DNA of 64,000 bases from Arthrobacter burdickii (GTDB taxonomy: Bacteria; Actinomycetota; Actinomycetes; Actinomycetales; Micrococcaceae), in assembly GCF_030433645.1 (NCBI RefSeq), contig NZ_JAROCG010000001.1, positions 1,736,001 through 1,800,000 on the forward strand, in the 5' to 3' direction. A program made the translations under genes and the position numbers. The stretch's first letter is position 1; each line of letters begins with the position of its first letter. The notes below the pieces were generated by a model that was not told where the DNA came from, searched no databases, and was given only the letters and a program-made list of their open reading frames with translations. This document shows, piece by piece, positions 1 through 8,205 of this stretch.

Positions 1-655
1 GAAGCTGCGCCAGGAGGGCCGCGAGCTGTTCACCGAGGACGGGGAGCTCAACTTCACGCAGGAGGAGCTCGCCGCGCACTGGACCGAGGGCCAGGAGAAC
101 CGCGACAAGGTCACGGTCCCGCAGAGCAAGCTCGAGGAGATCAACCCGGTCTCCGGCTTCGGTGGGAACCTGACCACCAGCGAGATGAGCTGGAGCAACT
201 TCCTCGGCGGCTACCTGGGTGACTCCGGTGCCGAGGAGATCACCATCGTCGCTCCTCCCACCGACAACCCGGATGAGAAGGACCTCTACCGCAAGGTCGG
301 CCTGATGCAGGCTGCATCCTCCTCGACCGAGCACCCCGAGGCAGCGGCGGCCTTCGTCGACTTCCTCATCAACAGCCCGGAGGTCGGCGAGACCTTCGGT
401 GCGACACTGGGCATCCCCGCCTCGGAGACGCAGCTCGAGGGTGCGAACCTCGAAGGACCCGACAAGGCCGTCAAGGACTACCTCGATTCCATCTCGGACC
501 GCATGGGTGACGCTCCGGCCGCACCGGTCGCCGGCTTCGGCGCCATCGAGCAGACCTTCTGGGACCTCGGCAAGTCCATCGGCCTGGGCGCCGTGACCCC
601 GGAGGACGCGGCGAAGCAGTTCTTCGACGAAGCTTCCGTCACACTCGGTAGCTAG
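1..655 (+). CDS. ABC sugar-binding lipoprotein, C-terminal part (5' end outside window)
   Basis: This is the C-terminal ~217 residues of an extracellular solute-binding protein; the frame is open from base 2 and the N-terminus with the lipobox lies outside the window. The segment around DLYRKVGLMQAASSSTEHPE followed by AAAAFVDFLINSPEVGETFG is the hallmark C-terminal region of family 1 sugar-binding proteins (helper helix with a proline-delimited FLINS motif). It stops 16 bp before a permease gene, with an AAAGGAG ribosome site in between, so it is the first visible gene of a sugar import operon. The substrate is not readable from the sequence; the GH42 enzyme downstream points to galactosides. 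Confidence 0.9.
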   Translation, partial: KLRQEGRELFTEDGELNFTQEELAAHWTEGQENRDKVTVPQSKLEEINPVSGFGGNLTTSEMSWSNFLGGYLGDSGAEEITIVAPPTDNPDEKDLYRKVGLMQAASSSTEHPEAAAAFVDFLINSPEVGETFGATLGIPASETQLEGANLEGPDKAVKDYLDSISDRMGDAPAAPVAGFGAIEQTFWDLGKSIGLGAVTPEDAAKQFFDEASVTLGS

Positions 656-671
656 GCAAAGGAGTTCCATC

Positions 672-1658
672 GTGACAACGGACTCGGCGCACGCGCCAGC
701 AACAGCCCGCACCGCCGAATCCGGTGCCCGTCCGGCGGCCCGCCGCCGGACGGGTGCGCCCCGGCCCCGCCGTTCCCGCAGCCGCGACACCGTGGCGGGC
801 TACGTCTTCCTCTCCCCGTGGCTGCTCGGCTTCATCGGCCTCACCCTCGGCCCCATGGTGGCGTCGCTCTACCTGGCGTTCACCGACTACAACCTCTTCA
901 CCGCTCCTGAGTGGACCGGGCTCGAGAACCTCACCCGGATGGCCGGGGACGAGAAGTTCTGGAGCTCGGTGAGGATCACCCTGATCTACGTCCTCGTCGG
1001 CACGCCCATCAAGCTCGCAGCCGCACTCGGCGTCGCGATGCTCCTGAACTACAAGGCGCGCGGCACCGGCTTCTTCCGCTCGGCGTTCTACGCCCCCAGC
1101 CTCATCGGAGCGAGCGTCAGCATCGCCATCGTGTGGCGGGCCATGTTCTCCACCGACGGTCCCGTCGACGGCACGCTCAACCTCTTCGGCATCAACCTCG
1201 GAGGGTGGATCGGCAACCCGTCGCTCATCATGCCGATGATGATTCTCCTCGCCATCTGGCAGTTCGGCGCCCCCATGGTCATCTTCCTGGCCGGGCTCAA
1301 AGGGGTTCCCGCGGAACTGTACGAGGCGGCGTCGGTAGATGGGGCCCGCGCCTGGCGCAAGTTCCTCAGCGTGACCGTGCCGATGCTCTCGCCGGTGATC
1401 TTCTTCAACCTGCTGCTCGAGATGATCAACGCCTTCCAGGTGTTCGCCTCGGCGTACATCATCGGCTCGGGAACCGGTGGCCCCGGCGGGGCGACGAACT
1501 TCTACACGGTCTACCTCTACACACGGGCCTTCGCCAACAACCAGATGGGCTACGCGTCCGCCATGGCCTGGGTCCTGCTGCTCGCCGTCGGCGTCCTCGC
1601 CTTCATCCTGTTCCGCACCTCCAGGAGCTGGGTCCACTACGCAGGAGACTCCAAGTGA
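672..1658 (+). CDS. ABC sugar transporter permease (MalF/UgpA type)
   Basis: Inner-membrane permease of 328 aa with a basic, disordered ~38-residue N-terminus and about six membrane segments starting at GYVFLSPWLLGFIGL. The EAA loop that docks on the ATPase is visible as EAASVDGARAWRKFLSVTVP (about residues 218-237). GTG start at 672 preceded by AAAGGAG. The stop overlaps the GTG of the next permease (GTGA), indicating translational coupling. No ATP-binding subunit is encoded nearby, as is usual for actinobacterial CUT1 importers that share an MsiK-like ATPase. Confidence 0.95.
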   Translation: MTTDSAHAPATARTAESGARPAARRRTGAPRPRRSRSRDTVAGYVFLSPWLLGFIGLTLGPMVASLYLAFTDYNLFTAPEWTGLENLTRMAGDEKFWSSVRITLIYVLVGTPIKLAAALGVAMLLNYKARGTGFFRSAFYAPSLIGASVSIAIVWRAMFSTDGPVDGTLNLFGINLGGWIGNPSLIMPMMILLAIWQFGAPMVIFLAGLKGVPAELYEAASVDGARAWRKFLSVTVPMLSPVIFFNLLLEMINAFQVFASAYIIGSGTGGPGGATNFYTVYLYTRAFANNQMGYASAMAWVLLLAVGVLAFILFRTSRSWVHYAGDSK

Positions 1659-2575
1659 CCACCATCGAATCGAACCCTGCCGTCCCGGTGCCCGTGAACC
1701 CCGACGGTCCCTCGCTGAACGCGCCCCGGCGCCGCCCGCTGCGGCGCCACATCCCGACCGCCATCTGGATCATCGGCATCGTCGCCCTCACCGCGATCGT
1801 GCTGTACCCGCTGCTGTGGATGGTCTCGGCCTCGCTGAAGCCCAACTCCGAGTTCGGCAGCAACCAGGGCTTCTTCCCCGAGAACCCGACCTTCGACAAC
1901 TTCGTCAAGGTGATGCAGGGCATCGCCGGCATCCCGACCTGGAAGTTCTTCCTCAACTCCCTGCTGCTCGGTGTCGGGGCGGTCATCGGCACCGTCATCT
2001 CGTCGTCGATGGCCGCGTACGCCTTCTCGCGGATCACTTTCCGCGGCAGCAAGATCCTGTTCGCCGCCATGATCGGCACCCTGCTCCTGCCGTTCCACGT
2101 GCTGATCATCCCGCAGTACATCATCTTCCGGAACCTGGGGCTGATCGACACCTTCTGGCCGCTGCTGGCCGGCAAGTTCCTCGCCACGGAAGCATTCTTC
2201 GTGTTCCTCATGGTGCAGTTCATCCGCAACCTGCCGCGCGAGCTGGACGAGGCCGCCCGGATCGACGGCTGCGGCCACGGCCGGATCTTCTTCTCCATCA
2301 CGCTGCCGTTGATCAAGCCCGCGCTCATCACGTCGTCGATCTTCGCGTTCATCTGGAGCTGGAACGACTTCCTCGGCCCGCTGCTGTACCTGAACTCGCC
2401 GGAGAAGTACCCGCTACCGCTCGCCCTGCGCATCTTCAACGACCAGACGAGCACCTCGGACTACGGTGCGACGATCGCGATCTCCGTGCTCGCACTCCTG
2501 CCCGTCATGCTGTTCTTCATCCTCTTCCAGCGCTTCCTCGTCGACGGCGTCGCGACCCAGGGCCTCAAGGGATGA
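1655..2575 (+). CDS. ABC sugar transporter permease (MalG/UgpE type)
   Basis: Second permease of the importer, 306 aa. I place the start at the GTG overlapping the upstream stop, because the open frame further upstream is a shadow of the first permease. The sequence begins with a short cytoplasmic tail (PRRRPLRRHIPTA) and then six membrane segments; the EAA loop is DEAARIDGCGHGRIFFSITL. The C-terminus FLVDGVATQGLKG is the typical MalG-family ending (VxGlxxGAVKG-like). It overlaps the next gene by ATGA, so four genes are coupled in one transcript. Confidence 0.95.
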   Translation: MTTIESNPAVPVPVNPDGPSLNAPRRRPLRRHIPTAIWIIGIVALTAIVLYPLLWMVSASLKPNSEFGSNQGFFPENPTFDNFVKVMQGIAGIPTWKFFLNSLLLGVGAVIGTVISSSMAAYAFSRITFRGSKILFAAMIGTLLLPFHVLIIPQYIIFRNLGLIDTFWPLLAGKFLATEAFFVFLMVQFIRNLPRELDEAARIDGCGHGRIFFSITLPLIKPALITSSIFAFIWSWNDFLGPLLYLNSPEKYPLPLALRIFNDQTSTSDYGATIAISVLALLPVMLFFILFQRFLVDGVATQGLKG

Positions 2576-3201
2576 GCCGGCGCCAGCGCGAGGCGGTTCG
2601 GCGGCGCGAAGCCGCCGCCGATGGCAGCAGCCTGCGCTGGCCCGGGGCGACCGCGAAGTTCGCCCTGTTCGGGGAAGTCCTCTGGGTGGGGGTGCTGTGC
2701 TGCATCGCCGGCCTCGGGATCATCACGATCCCTGCGGCGTTCGCGGCAGGATCCGCCCATCTCCACCGCTTCCTGCGGGCCGAGGACTCTCCGCTCCGGC
2801 AGTTCGCCGCGGACTTCACGGCGGCGCTGAGGACCGGGTGGCTGGTGGGACTGGGTGTCGCCGTCGCCGTGTCCCTCCTCTTGCTGGACATCACCGTCGC
2901 CAATTCCCGGCTCCTGCCGGGCTGGCAGGGCGTCCTCGGGCTGGGTGTCGTCCTGCTCGTGTCCGTGCTGGTGGGCCTCGCCGGAACGACGGCGCGCTGG
3001 CACGCCGCGGGGTCGTGGCGTGCCGCCGGGCTGGAGTGGGCCCGCGACGTCCGCCGTGATCCGGCCGGGGTCCTCTGGCTCGTCGCGGCGGTCGCCCTCG
3101 CGGCGATCGTCGCCTGGCAACTGCCACCGCTCGTGGTCCCGGCCGTCGGGTGCCTGGTGTTCGCGGCACTCGCGACCTCGGTGCGCGAGCGCCGCACCTG
3201 A
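2572..3201 (+). CDS. DUF624 / YesL-like membrane protein
   Basis: Integral membrane protein of 209 aa with about five hydrophobic segments. The first is FGEVLWVGVLCCIAGLGIITIPAA and the last WLVAAVALAAIVAWQLPPLVVPAVGC. YesL/DUF624 proteins are regularly found beside CUT1 oligosaccharide importers; their role is unknown, perhaps in transport assembly. The start ATG overlaps the stop of the second permease. The end of the gene carries a perfect 14-bp tandem duplication (3191-3204 and 3205-3218) that includes the stop codon. Assignment to the family rests on position, size and topology more than on a sharp motif. Confidence 0.7.
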   Translation: MSRRQREAVRRREAAADGSSLRWPGATAKFALFGEVLWVGVLCCIAGLGIITIPAAFAAGSAHLHRFLRAEDSPLRQFAADFTAALRTGWLVGLGVAVAVSLLLLDITVANSRLLPGWQGVLGLGVVLLVSVLVGLAGTTARWHAAGSWRAAGLEWARDVRRDPAGVLWLVAAVALAAIVAWQLPPLVVPAVGCLVFAALATSVRERRT

Positions 3202-3219
3202 AACGCCGCACCTGAAACC

Positions 3220-5229
3220 TTGTCCGACGAACCGACCACCCCTGGAGTACGAGTGCACTACGGCGGCGACTACAACCCCGAGCAATGGCCCGAAGAGGTC
3301 TGGCCCGAGGACATAGCACGCATGCAGGAGGCCGGGGTCACCATGGTGAGCCTCGGCATCTTCTCCTGGGCGCGCATCCAGCCGTCGGAGCACGAGTTCG
3401 ACTTCGACTGGCTGGACCGCATCATCGACCTCCTGCACGACGGCGGGATCGCGGTGGACCTGGCGACCGCGACGGCGTCGCCCCCGCCGTGGGCGACCGT
3501 CGCCTACCCGGAGATGCTGGCCGCGGACGAGAACGGGACGCCCTACTGGCACGGCAGCCGCCAGCACTACGCGCCGTCCTCCCCCGCCTACCGCAGACTC
3601 GCCACCGAACTCGTCACGAGGATCGCCGGGCGCTACGCCGACCACCCCGCCGTCGTCCTCTGGCATGTGAACAACGAGTACGGCTGCCACCTGAACGTGG
3701 ACTATTCGGATGCCGCCCGGGATGCCTTCCGCGGCTGGCTGGAGAAGCGGTACGGCTCGGTCGACGCGCTCAACGAGGCGTGGGGCACCATGTTCTGGTC
3801 CCAGCGGTACGGATCCTTCGCCGAGGTCTTCCCGCCCCGCCACGCCCCCTACAGCCACAATCCGGGACAGCTGCTCGACTACCGCCGGTTCACCTCCGAC
3901 ATGCTCCTCGAGTGCTACCGGATGGAGCGGGACATCATCCGCGCGGCCGGCGCCACACAGCCGGTCACCACGAATTTCATGGGAGCCTTCAAGCCCGTGA
4001 ACTACTCCCAGTGGGCGCCGGAACTGGACGTCATCAGCGACGACCTCTACCCCGACCCCAATGATCCGGAGGGGTTCCGTGAGGGCGCCTTCCACGGCGA
4101 CCTGATGCGGTCCCTCAAGCCGGGGACGCCCTGGCTGCTCATGGAGCAGGCCTCCAACGCGGTCAACTGGCGCCCCTCCAACGCCCCGAAGGCGCCCGGG
4201 CAGCTCGCGGCGCAGAGCATGCAGGCCGTGGCGCGCGGAGCCGACGGCGTCCTGTTCTTCCAGTGGCGGCAGTCCCGGGCGGGGGCCGAGAAGTTCCACT
4301 CGGGGATGCTGCCGCACGCCGGGACGCAGACACGCACGTGGCGTGAGGTGGTGGCACTCGGCGGCGAGCTCGGCCGCCTGCAGGATCTTCCGGCCGACGA
4401 CGGCTCCGCTCGGGTCGCTCTCCTGCTCGACTGGGAGAACTGGTGGGCCATCGAGAACCCGGACCACCCCACCTCGCTCGACTACCTGTCCCTCGTCCGC
4501 GGCTGGTACGACGCCGCACACCGTCTCCACGTCCAGGTGGACATCCTGCCGCCCACCGCCGGCCTCGCGCAGTACGACGTCGTCCTCGCCCCCCACCTCT
4601 ACCTGATGACGGGGGAGTCCGCCGGGAACCTCACGGCGTTCGTCGAGCAGGGCGGGCACTTGCTCGTCACGGCCTTCAGCGACGTCGTGGACGGGAACGA
4701 CCGCTTCCGGTCGGGCGGCTTCGGCACGCAGGTGCGGGACCTGCTGGGGGTCGTCGTCGAGGATTTCGGTGCCCTCGTCGCGCCGGGCTCGGCGGGCCCG
4801 GGCCAGCAGCACGCGCAGGTGGCCGGCGACGGGTTCGGCTTCGCGGGGTCCTTCCTCGCCGAAGAGGCACACGTCGTGGACGCCGTGGTCCTGGCGTCCT
4901 TCGACGGAGGCCGTCAGCACGGCGGGCCCGCGTTGACCTCGCGCCGCCACGGGGCGGGCACCGCCTACTACCTCGCCACGGTGCCCGACGACGACGGAGC
5001 GCGACAGGTGCTCGAGCACCTGTTCGCGGCGGCGAAGGTGCGGCCGGTTCTCGAGGGACTCCCGCCGATGGTCGAAGCCATCCGGCGCGGGCCGCTGCTG
5101 ACCGTCATCAACCACGCTGCCGAGCCTGTCCGCGTCGCCGTGCAGGGGCGGGACGTGCTCGCGGAGTCCGTGGTCCGCGAGGTCACGCTGGAGCCCTTCG
5201 GGTACGCGCTGGTACGTCCGGACCGCTGA
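3220..5229 (+). CDS. beta-galactosidase, GH42
   Basis: Cytoplasmic glycoside hydrolase of up to 669 aa, no signal peptide, hydrolysing terminal beta-galactosides brought in by the upstream importer. GH42 signatures: GGDYNPEQWPEEVW at the N-terminus, the acid/base Glu in WHVNNEYGCH (E153) and the nucleophile Glu in LLMEQAS (E309), then a trimerisation domain and a small C-terminal beta domain ending in LEPFGYALVRPDR. The TTG at 3220 has no ribosome site. The in-frame GTG at 3253 has GGAG five bases upstream and puts the start directly at VHYGGDYNPEQW, so the true N-terminus may be 11 residues shorter. Could act on galacto-oligosaccharides or galactan fragments rather than lactose. Confidence 0.95.
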   Translation: MSDEPTTPGVRVHYGGDYNPEQWPEEVWPEDIARMQEAGVTMVSLGIFSWARIQPSEHEFDFDWLDRIIDLLHDGGIAVDLATATASPPPWATVAYPEMLAADENGTPYWHGSRQHYAPSSPAYRRLATELVTRIAGRYADHPAVVLWHVNNEYGCHLNVDYSDAARDAFRGWLEKRYGSVDALNEAWGTMFWSQRYGSFAEVFPPRHAPYSHNPGQLLDYRRFTSDMLLECYRMERDIIRAAGATQPVTTNFMGAFKPVNYSQWAPELDVISDDLYPDPNDPEGFREGAFHGDLMRSLKPGTPWLLMEQASNAVNWRPSNAPKAPGQLAAQSMQAVARGADGVLFFQWRQSRAGAEKFHSGMLPHAGTQTRTWREVVALGGELGRLQDLPADDGSARVALLLDWENWWAIENPDHPTSLDYLSLVRGWYDAAHRLHVQVDILPPTAGLAQYDVVLAPHLYLMTGESAGNLTAFVEQGGHLLVTAFSDVVDGNDRFRSGGFGTQVRDLLGVVVEDFGALVAPGSAGPGQQHAQVAGDGFGFAGSFLAEEAHVVDAVVLASFDGGRQHGGPALTSRRHGAGTAYYLATVPDDDGARQVLEHLFAAAKVRPVLEGLPPMVEAIRRGPLLTVINHAAEPVRVAVQGRDVLAESVVREVTLEPFGYALVRPDR

Positions 5230-5358
5230 GCCCGGCTCCCTCCGAGACGCTCCGCCGTCGGGGTTCCTGCGGTACACCGCGCGGACGGGAGCCGCAACAG
5301 GCTGCTGCTGTCGGGGCCTCCGCTGCAGGGGAGGGGTGGCGGAGCCTACGCTCGGTGC

Positions 5359-5604
5359 ATGGACCAGCCGACTGAAGAACACCACATGAAGGACCTCGGC
5401 AGCACGGAGGGGATCGATCCGACCGACGTCGGCCAGATCCAGGACGGGCCGCTGACCGCTGCGGACGAGGTCGACCTCATCTCCAACCAGGTCGTCCCGG
5501 CGGACAATCCGTCCCCGAAGACGCTCGCCGCTAACCTCGGCCTCGAGGACTCACCGGCCGACAACCCGACGACGGACGACCGCTTCACCGGCGGATCGCG
5601 CTAG
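5359..5604 (+). CDS. small acidic hypothetical protein
   Basis: An 81-aa acidic, low-complexity protein (MDQPTEEHHMKDLGSTEGID...) with repeated short PADNP motifs (VPADNPSPKT and SPADNPTTDD). No membrane segment or recognisable domain. A second in-frame ATG at 5386 (MKDLGS) is an alternative start. Small disordered proteins of this look occur as conserved hypotheticals in Arthrobacter relatives, sometimes stress-related; that is inference. It converges with the small gene on the other strand ending at 5651. Confidence 0.6.
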   Translation: MDQPTEEHHMKDLGSTEGIDPTDVGQIQDGPLTAADEVDLISNQVVPADNPSPKTLAANLGLEDSPADNPTTDDRFTGGSR

Positions 5605-5650
5605 CGGAGACCCTGCTCGTCGCAGGCGGCCGACTGCAGGAGGGCGGCCA

Positions 5651-5920
5651 TCAGCTCGAGGCGGGTCGGGATTCCCGGACCGACCTCTCGTCCGCCTCCT
5701 CGACGGCCGGTGCGTCCCGGATGGCCTGGCGCCGATCAAGCTCCTCCCGCAGCTCGTGGTGCTGCCCCTCGGTCTCGGCATCGGCTTCGTGATGCTGGAT
5801 GAACTGCCGGTCCCGTGACCGGTGGTTCCTGCTGTTCAGGATGTCCAGGTCGTCCCTGTCCACGGTTGTCAGGTCCTCCGGGAAATCCTTCGCCGGATCC
5901 AGTCTGCTGCTGTCTGCCAC
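5651..5920 (-). CDS. small charged hypothetical protein
   Basis: An 89-aa, highly charged, probably disordered or helical protein (…LDPAKDFPEDLTTVDRDDLD…, then HHELREELDRRQAIRD). The open frame continues upstream as a shadow of the carboxylate-amine ligase gene, but the GTG at 5920 has a good ribosome site (GAGGAG, seven bases before) and separates it cleanly. No known family recognised. It lies downstream of, and on the same strand as, the ligase gene, 157 bases away. Confidence 0.55.
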   Translation of the reverse strand: MADSSRLDPAKDFPEDLTTVDRDDLDILNSRNHRSRDRQFIQHHEADAETEGQHHELREELDRRQAIRDAPAVEEADERSVRESRPASS

Positions 5921-6077
5921 TGTCCAACTCCTCACGAGCGCGTTGATGCATCCTCCCCGAGTCCAGGGTCGAATCCGATGTTCCTCCTGACGCGACGACC
6001 CAGGGGAGGGTGGATCGGTCGGCCCTCCCGGGTCCGCTGGATCTCCTGCGAACCTTCCGGCACCGGACACGGTACTG

Positions 6078-7217
6078 CTAGTCGCGCAGCTGCTGCACCA
6101 TGTCGAGCACGACGGCACGGAGGTCGCCGTCGTTCTCCTCCGCGACCCGCCGCTGGCGCTGGTACCCGGCTCCACGCTGCAGGATGCCTTCCACGTCAGC
6201 GAGTTCGCTGCTGCAGCCGAGCTTCGCGGCAATGGGTTCGAGCCGGTCGAGCACCTCGACGAGGTGCTCGGTGACGAGCTTCTCCTTGCCCTCGGCGTCC
6301 AGGATGATGATGGCGTCGAGCCCGTAGCGCGCAGCCCTCCACTTGTTCTCCTGGATGTGCCACGGCTGCATGGTCGGGATGCTGCCTCCGGTGTCCAAGG
6401 TCTCCGAGAACTCGTGGACGAGGCACTGGGTCAGGGCCGCAACGGCGCCGACGTCCCGGAGGGTCGAGAGTCCGTCGCACACCCGCATCTCGACAGTGCC
6501 GAGGTTGCCGACGGGGCGGATGTCCCACCGGATCTCGCTGACCGCGTCGATCACTCCCGTGGTGAACATGTCCTGGACGTAGGACTCGTAGCCGTTCCAG
6601 TCGTCGAAGTGGAACGGCAGGCCGGCCGTGGGCAACTGCTGGAACATCAGCGCCCGCTGCGAGGCATAGCCCGTGTCCTCGCCGCCCCAGAACGGCGACG
6701 ATGCCGAGAGCGCCTGGAAGTGCGGGAAGTAGTTGGTGAGGCCGTCCACCACGGGCAGGGCCTTGTCCCGGGAATCGAGTCCCACGTGCACGTGCACCCC
6801 GTAGATGACCATCTGGCGGCCCCACCACTGCGTGCGGTCGATGAGCTTCGCGTACCGCTCCTTGTCGGTGACCTGCTGGGCACGGGGAGCACTGAAGGGG
6901 TGCGAGCCGGCGCAGAAGAGCTCCACGCCCATCGGGTCGGTGACTTCGCGGACGGCGGCGAGGGAGCGCGACAGGTCCTCCTTCGCTTCCTCGACGGTGG
7001 TGCAGATCCCCGTCACGAGCTCGACGGTGTTGAGCAGGAGTTCCTGCTTGATGTGCGGGTGCTCGTCGTCGTCCTGCAGTTCCGGGTGGTTCGCACTGAC
7101 GCCGCGCAGGACCTCGTTGGCCACGGAGGCGAGTTCGCCGTTGTAGCGGTCCACGAGCGCCAGCTCCCACTCGACGCCGAGCGTTGATTGGGCTGATTGC
7201 GCAAAGTCGATCTTCAA
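6078..7217 (-). CDS. carboxylate-amine ligase, YbdK / GCS2 family
   Basis: ATP-dependent ligase of the glutamate-cysteine ligase type 2 superfamily, 379 aa, close to the ~372 aa of E. coli YbdK. Visible family features are the N-terminal STLGVEWELALVDRYNGEL, the IKQELLLNTVELVTG stretch, HVHVGLDSRDKALPVVDGL (catalytic-core HVHVG motif) and NLGTVEMRVCDG. Mycobacterial and corynebacterial relatives are annotated as weak glutamate-cysteine ligases; the physiological substrate is unsettled, since most actinobacteria use mycothiol. The TTG start at 7217 has AGGAG eight bases upstream; the longer upstream frame lacks such support. Transcribed divergently from the shikimate dehydrogenase-like gene. 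Confidence 0.9.
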   Translation of the reverse strand: MKIDFAQSAQSTLGVEWELALVDRYNGELASVANEVLRGVSANHPELQDDDEHPHIKQELLLNTVELVTGICTTVEEAKEDLSRSLAAVREVTDPMGVELFCAGSHPFSAPRAQQVTDKERYAKLIDRTQWWGRQMVIYGVHVHVGLDSRDKALPVVDGLTNYFPHFQALSASSPFWGGEDTGYASQRALMFQQLPTAGLPFHFDDWNGYESYVQDMFTTGVIDAVSEIRWDIRPVGNLGTVEMRVCDGLSTLRDVGAVAALTQCLVHEFSETLDTGGSIPTMQPWHIQENKWRAARYGLDAIIILDAEGKEKLVTEHLVEVLDRLEPIAAKLGCSSELADVEGILQRGAGYQRQRRVAEENDGDLRAVVLDMVQQLRD

Positions 7218-7362
7218 GGGCTTGCTCCTGGAACGGTGCGGGATGGGGGCGCCTCGGCATCGCGCCGTCGCGGAAGAGACTCGTCCCAATATTAGTGCCT
7301 GACGGGCAGGTGCAGGACGGGCGTGGTGGCCGGGTGAAGCGTCCGGCTGGAAGAATGGGCGG

Positions 7363-8181
7363 GTGCCCATCCTGAACAAAGACATGACCCTCTGCATCTC
7401 CCTGGCCGCGCGGCCCAGCAACATCGGGACGCGCTTCCACAACTACCTCTACGAGGAGCTGGGGCTGAACTACATCTACAAGGCCTTCACCACCACGGAC
7501 CTGCCGGCCGCCATCGCCGGTCTGCGCGGGCTCGGGATCCGGGGCTGCGCCGTCTCGATGCCGTTCAAGGAGGACGTCATCCCCCTGGTGGACGCCCTGG
7601 ACCCGTCGGCGAAGGCCATCGACTCCGTCAACACGATCGTGAACGACGACGGCGTCCTCACCGCCTACAACACCGACTACCTCGCGGTGGAGCGGCTCCT
7701 GCGCGAGCACGCCGTGCCGACGACGCACTCGGTCCTCGTGCAGGGATCCGGGGGCATGGCCAAGGCCGTCGTCGCCGCACTGCGCGACTCCGGCTTCACC
7801 CGGGTGACGGTCGTGGCCCGCAACGAGCGCACCGGCCGGGCGCTCGCCGAGCTCTACGGCTTCGACTGGCAGCGGGAGGTGGGGGAATCGACGGCGGACC
7901 TGATCCTCAACGTCACCCCCCTCGGCATGACAGGAGCGGACGCGGACGCCCTCGCGTTCCCGCAGTCCGCCATCGACGCCGCGCAGGTGGTGTTCGACGT
8001 CGTCGCCTCCCCGTCCGAGACGCCGCTGATCCTCGCTGCCCGGGAGGCGGGCACGCCGGTCATCACCGGTGCCGAGGTGGTCGCGCTGCAGGCGGAGGAG
8101 CAGTTCGTCCTCTACACCGGGGTCCGGCCCACACCGGAGCAGGTCCGGGCCGCCGGGGAGTTCTCGCGCCGGCAGGCGTAG
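7363..8181 (+). CDS. shikimate 5-dehydrogenase-like protein
   Basis: NADP(H)-dependent shikimate/quinate dehydrogenase family enzyme, 272 aa. The catalytic Lys of the SMPFKED motif (K69) and the partner Asp of NTDYLA (D105) are present, followed by the nucleotide-binding loop GSGGMAKAVV. The N-terminal substrate domain is compact and begins MPILNKDMTLCISLAARPSN, which differs from canonical AroE (usually V.G.PI.HS.SP). This suggests the actinobacterial AroE-like paralogue group acting on shikimate, quinate or an amino-shikimate relative, rather than the housekeeping aroE. GTG start, no strong ribosome site. Its 3' end faces the amylosucrase gene 24 bp away. Confidence 0.85.
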   Translation: MPILNKDMTLCISLAARPSNIGTRFHNYLYEELGLNYIYKAFTTTDLPAAIAGLRGLGIRGCAVSMPFKEDVIPLVDALDPSAKAIDSVNTIVNDDGVLTAYNTDYLAVERLLREHAVPTTHSVLVQGSGGMAKAVVAALRDSGFTRVTVVARNERTGRALAELYGFDWQREVGESTADLILNVTPLGMTGADADALAFPQSAIDAAQVVFDVVASPSETPLILAAREAGTPVITGAEVVALQAEEQFVLYTGVRPTPEQVRAAGEFSRRQA

Positions 8182-8205
8182 AGCCCGCGCTGCTTCAGTC
8201 GGGCC

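Noticed and set aside
2461..5385. 974-codon open frame on the minus strand
   Set aside because: Runs antisense to permease, DUF624 and GH42 genes; composition is the His/Arg/Gly/Val-rich pattern of a high-GC antisense shadow.
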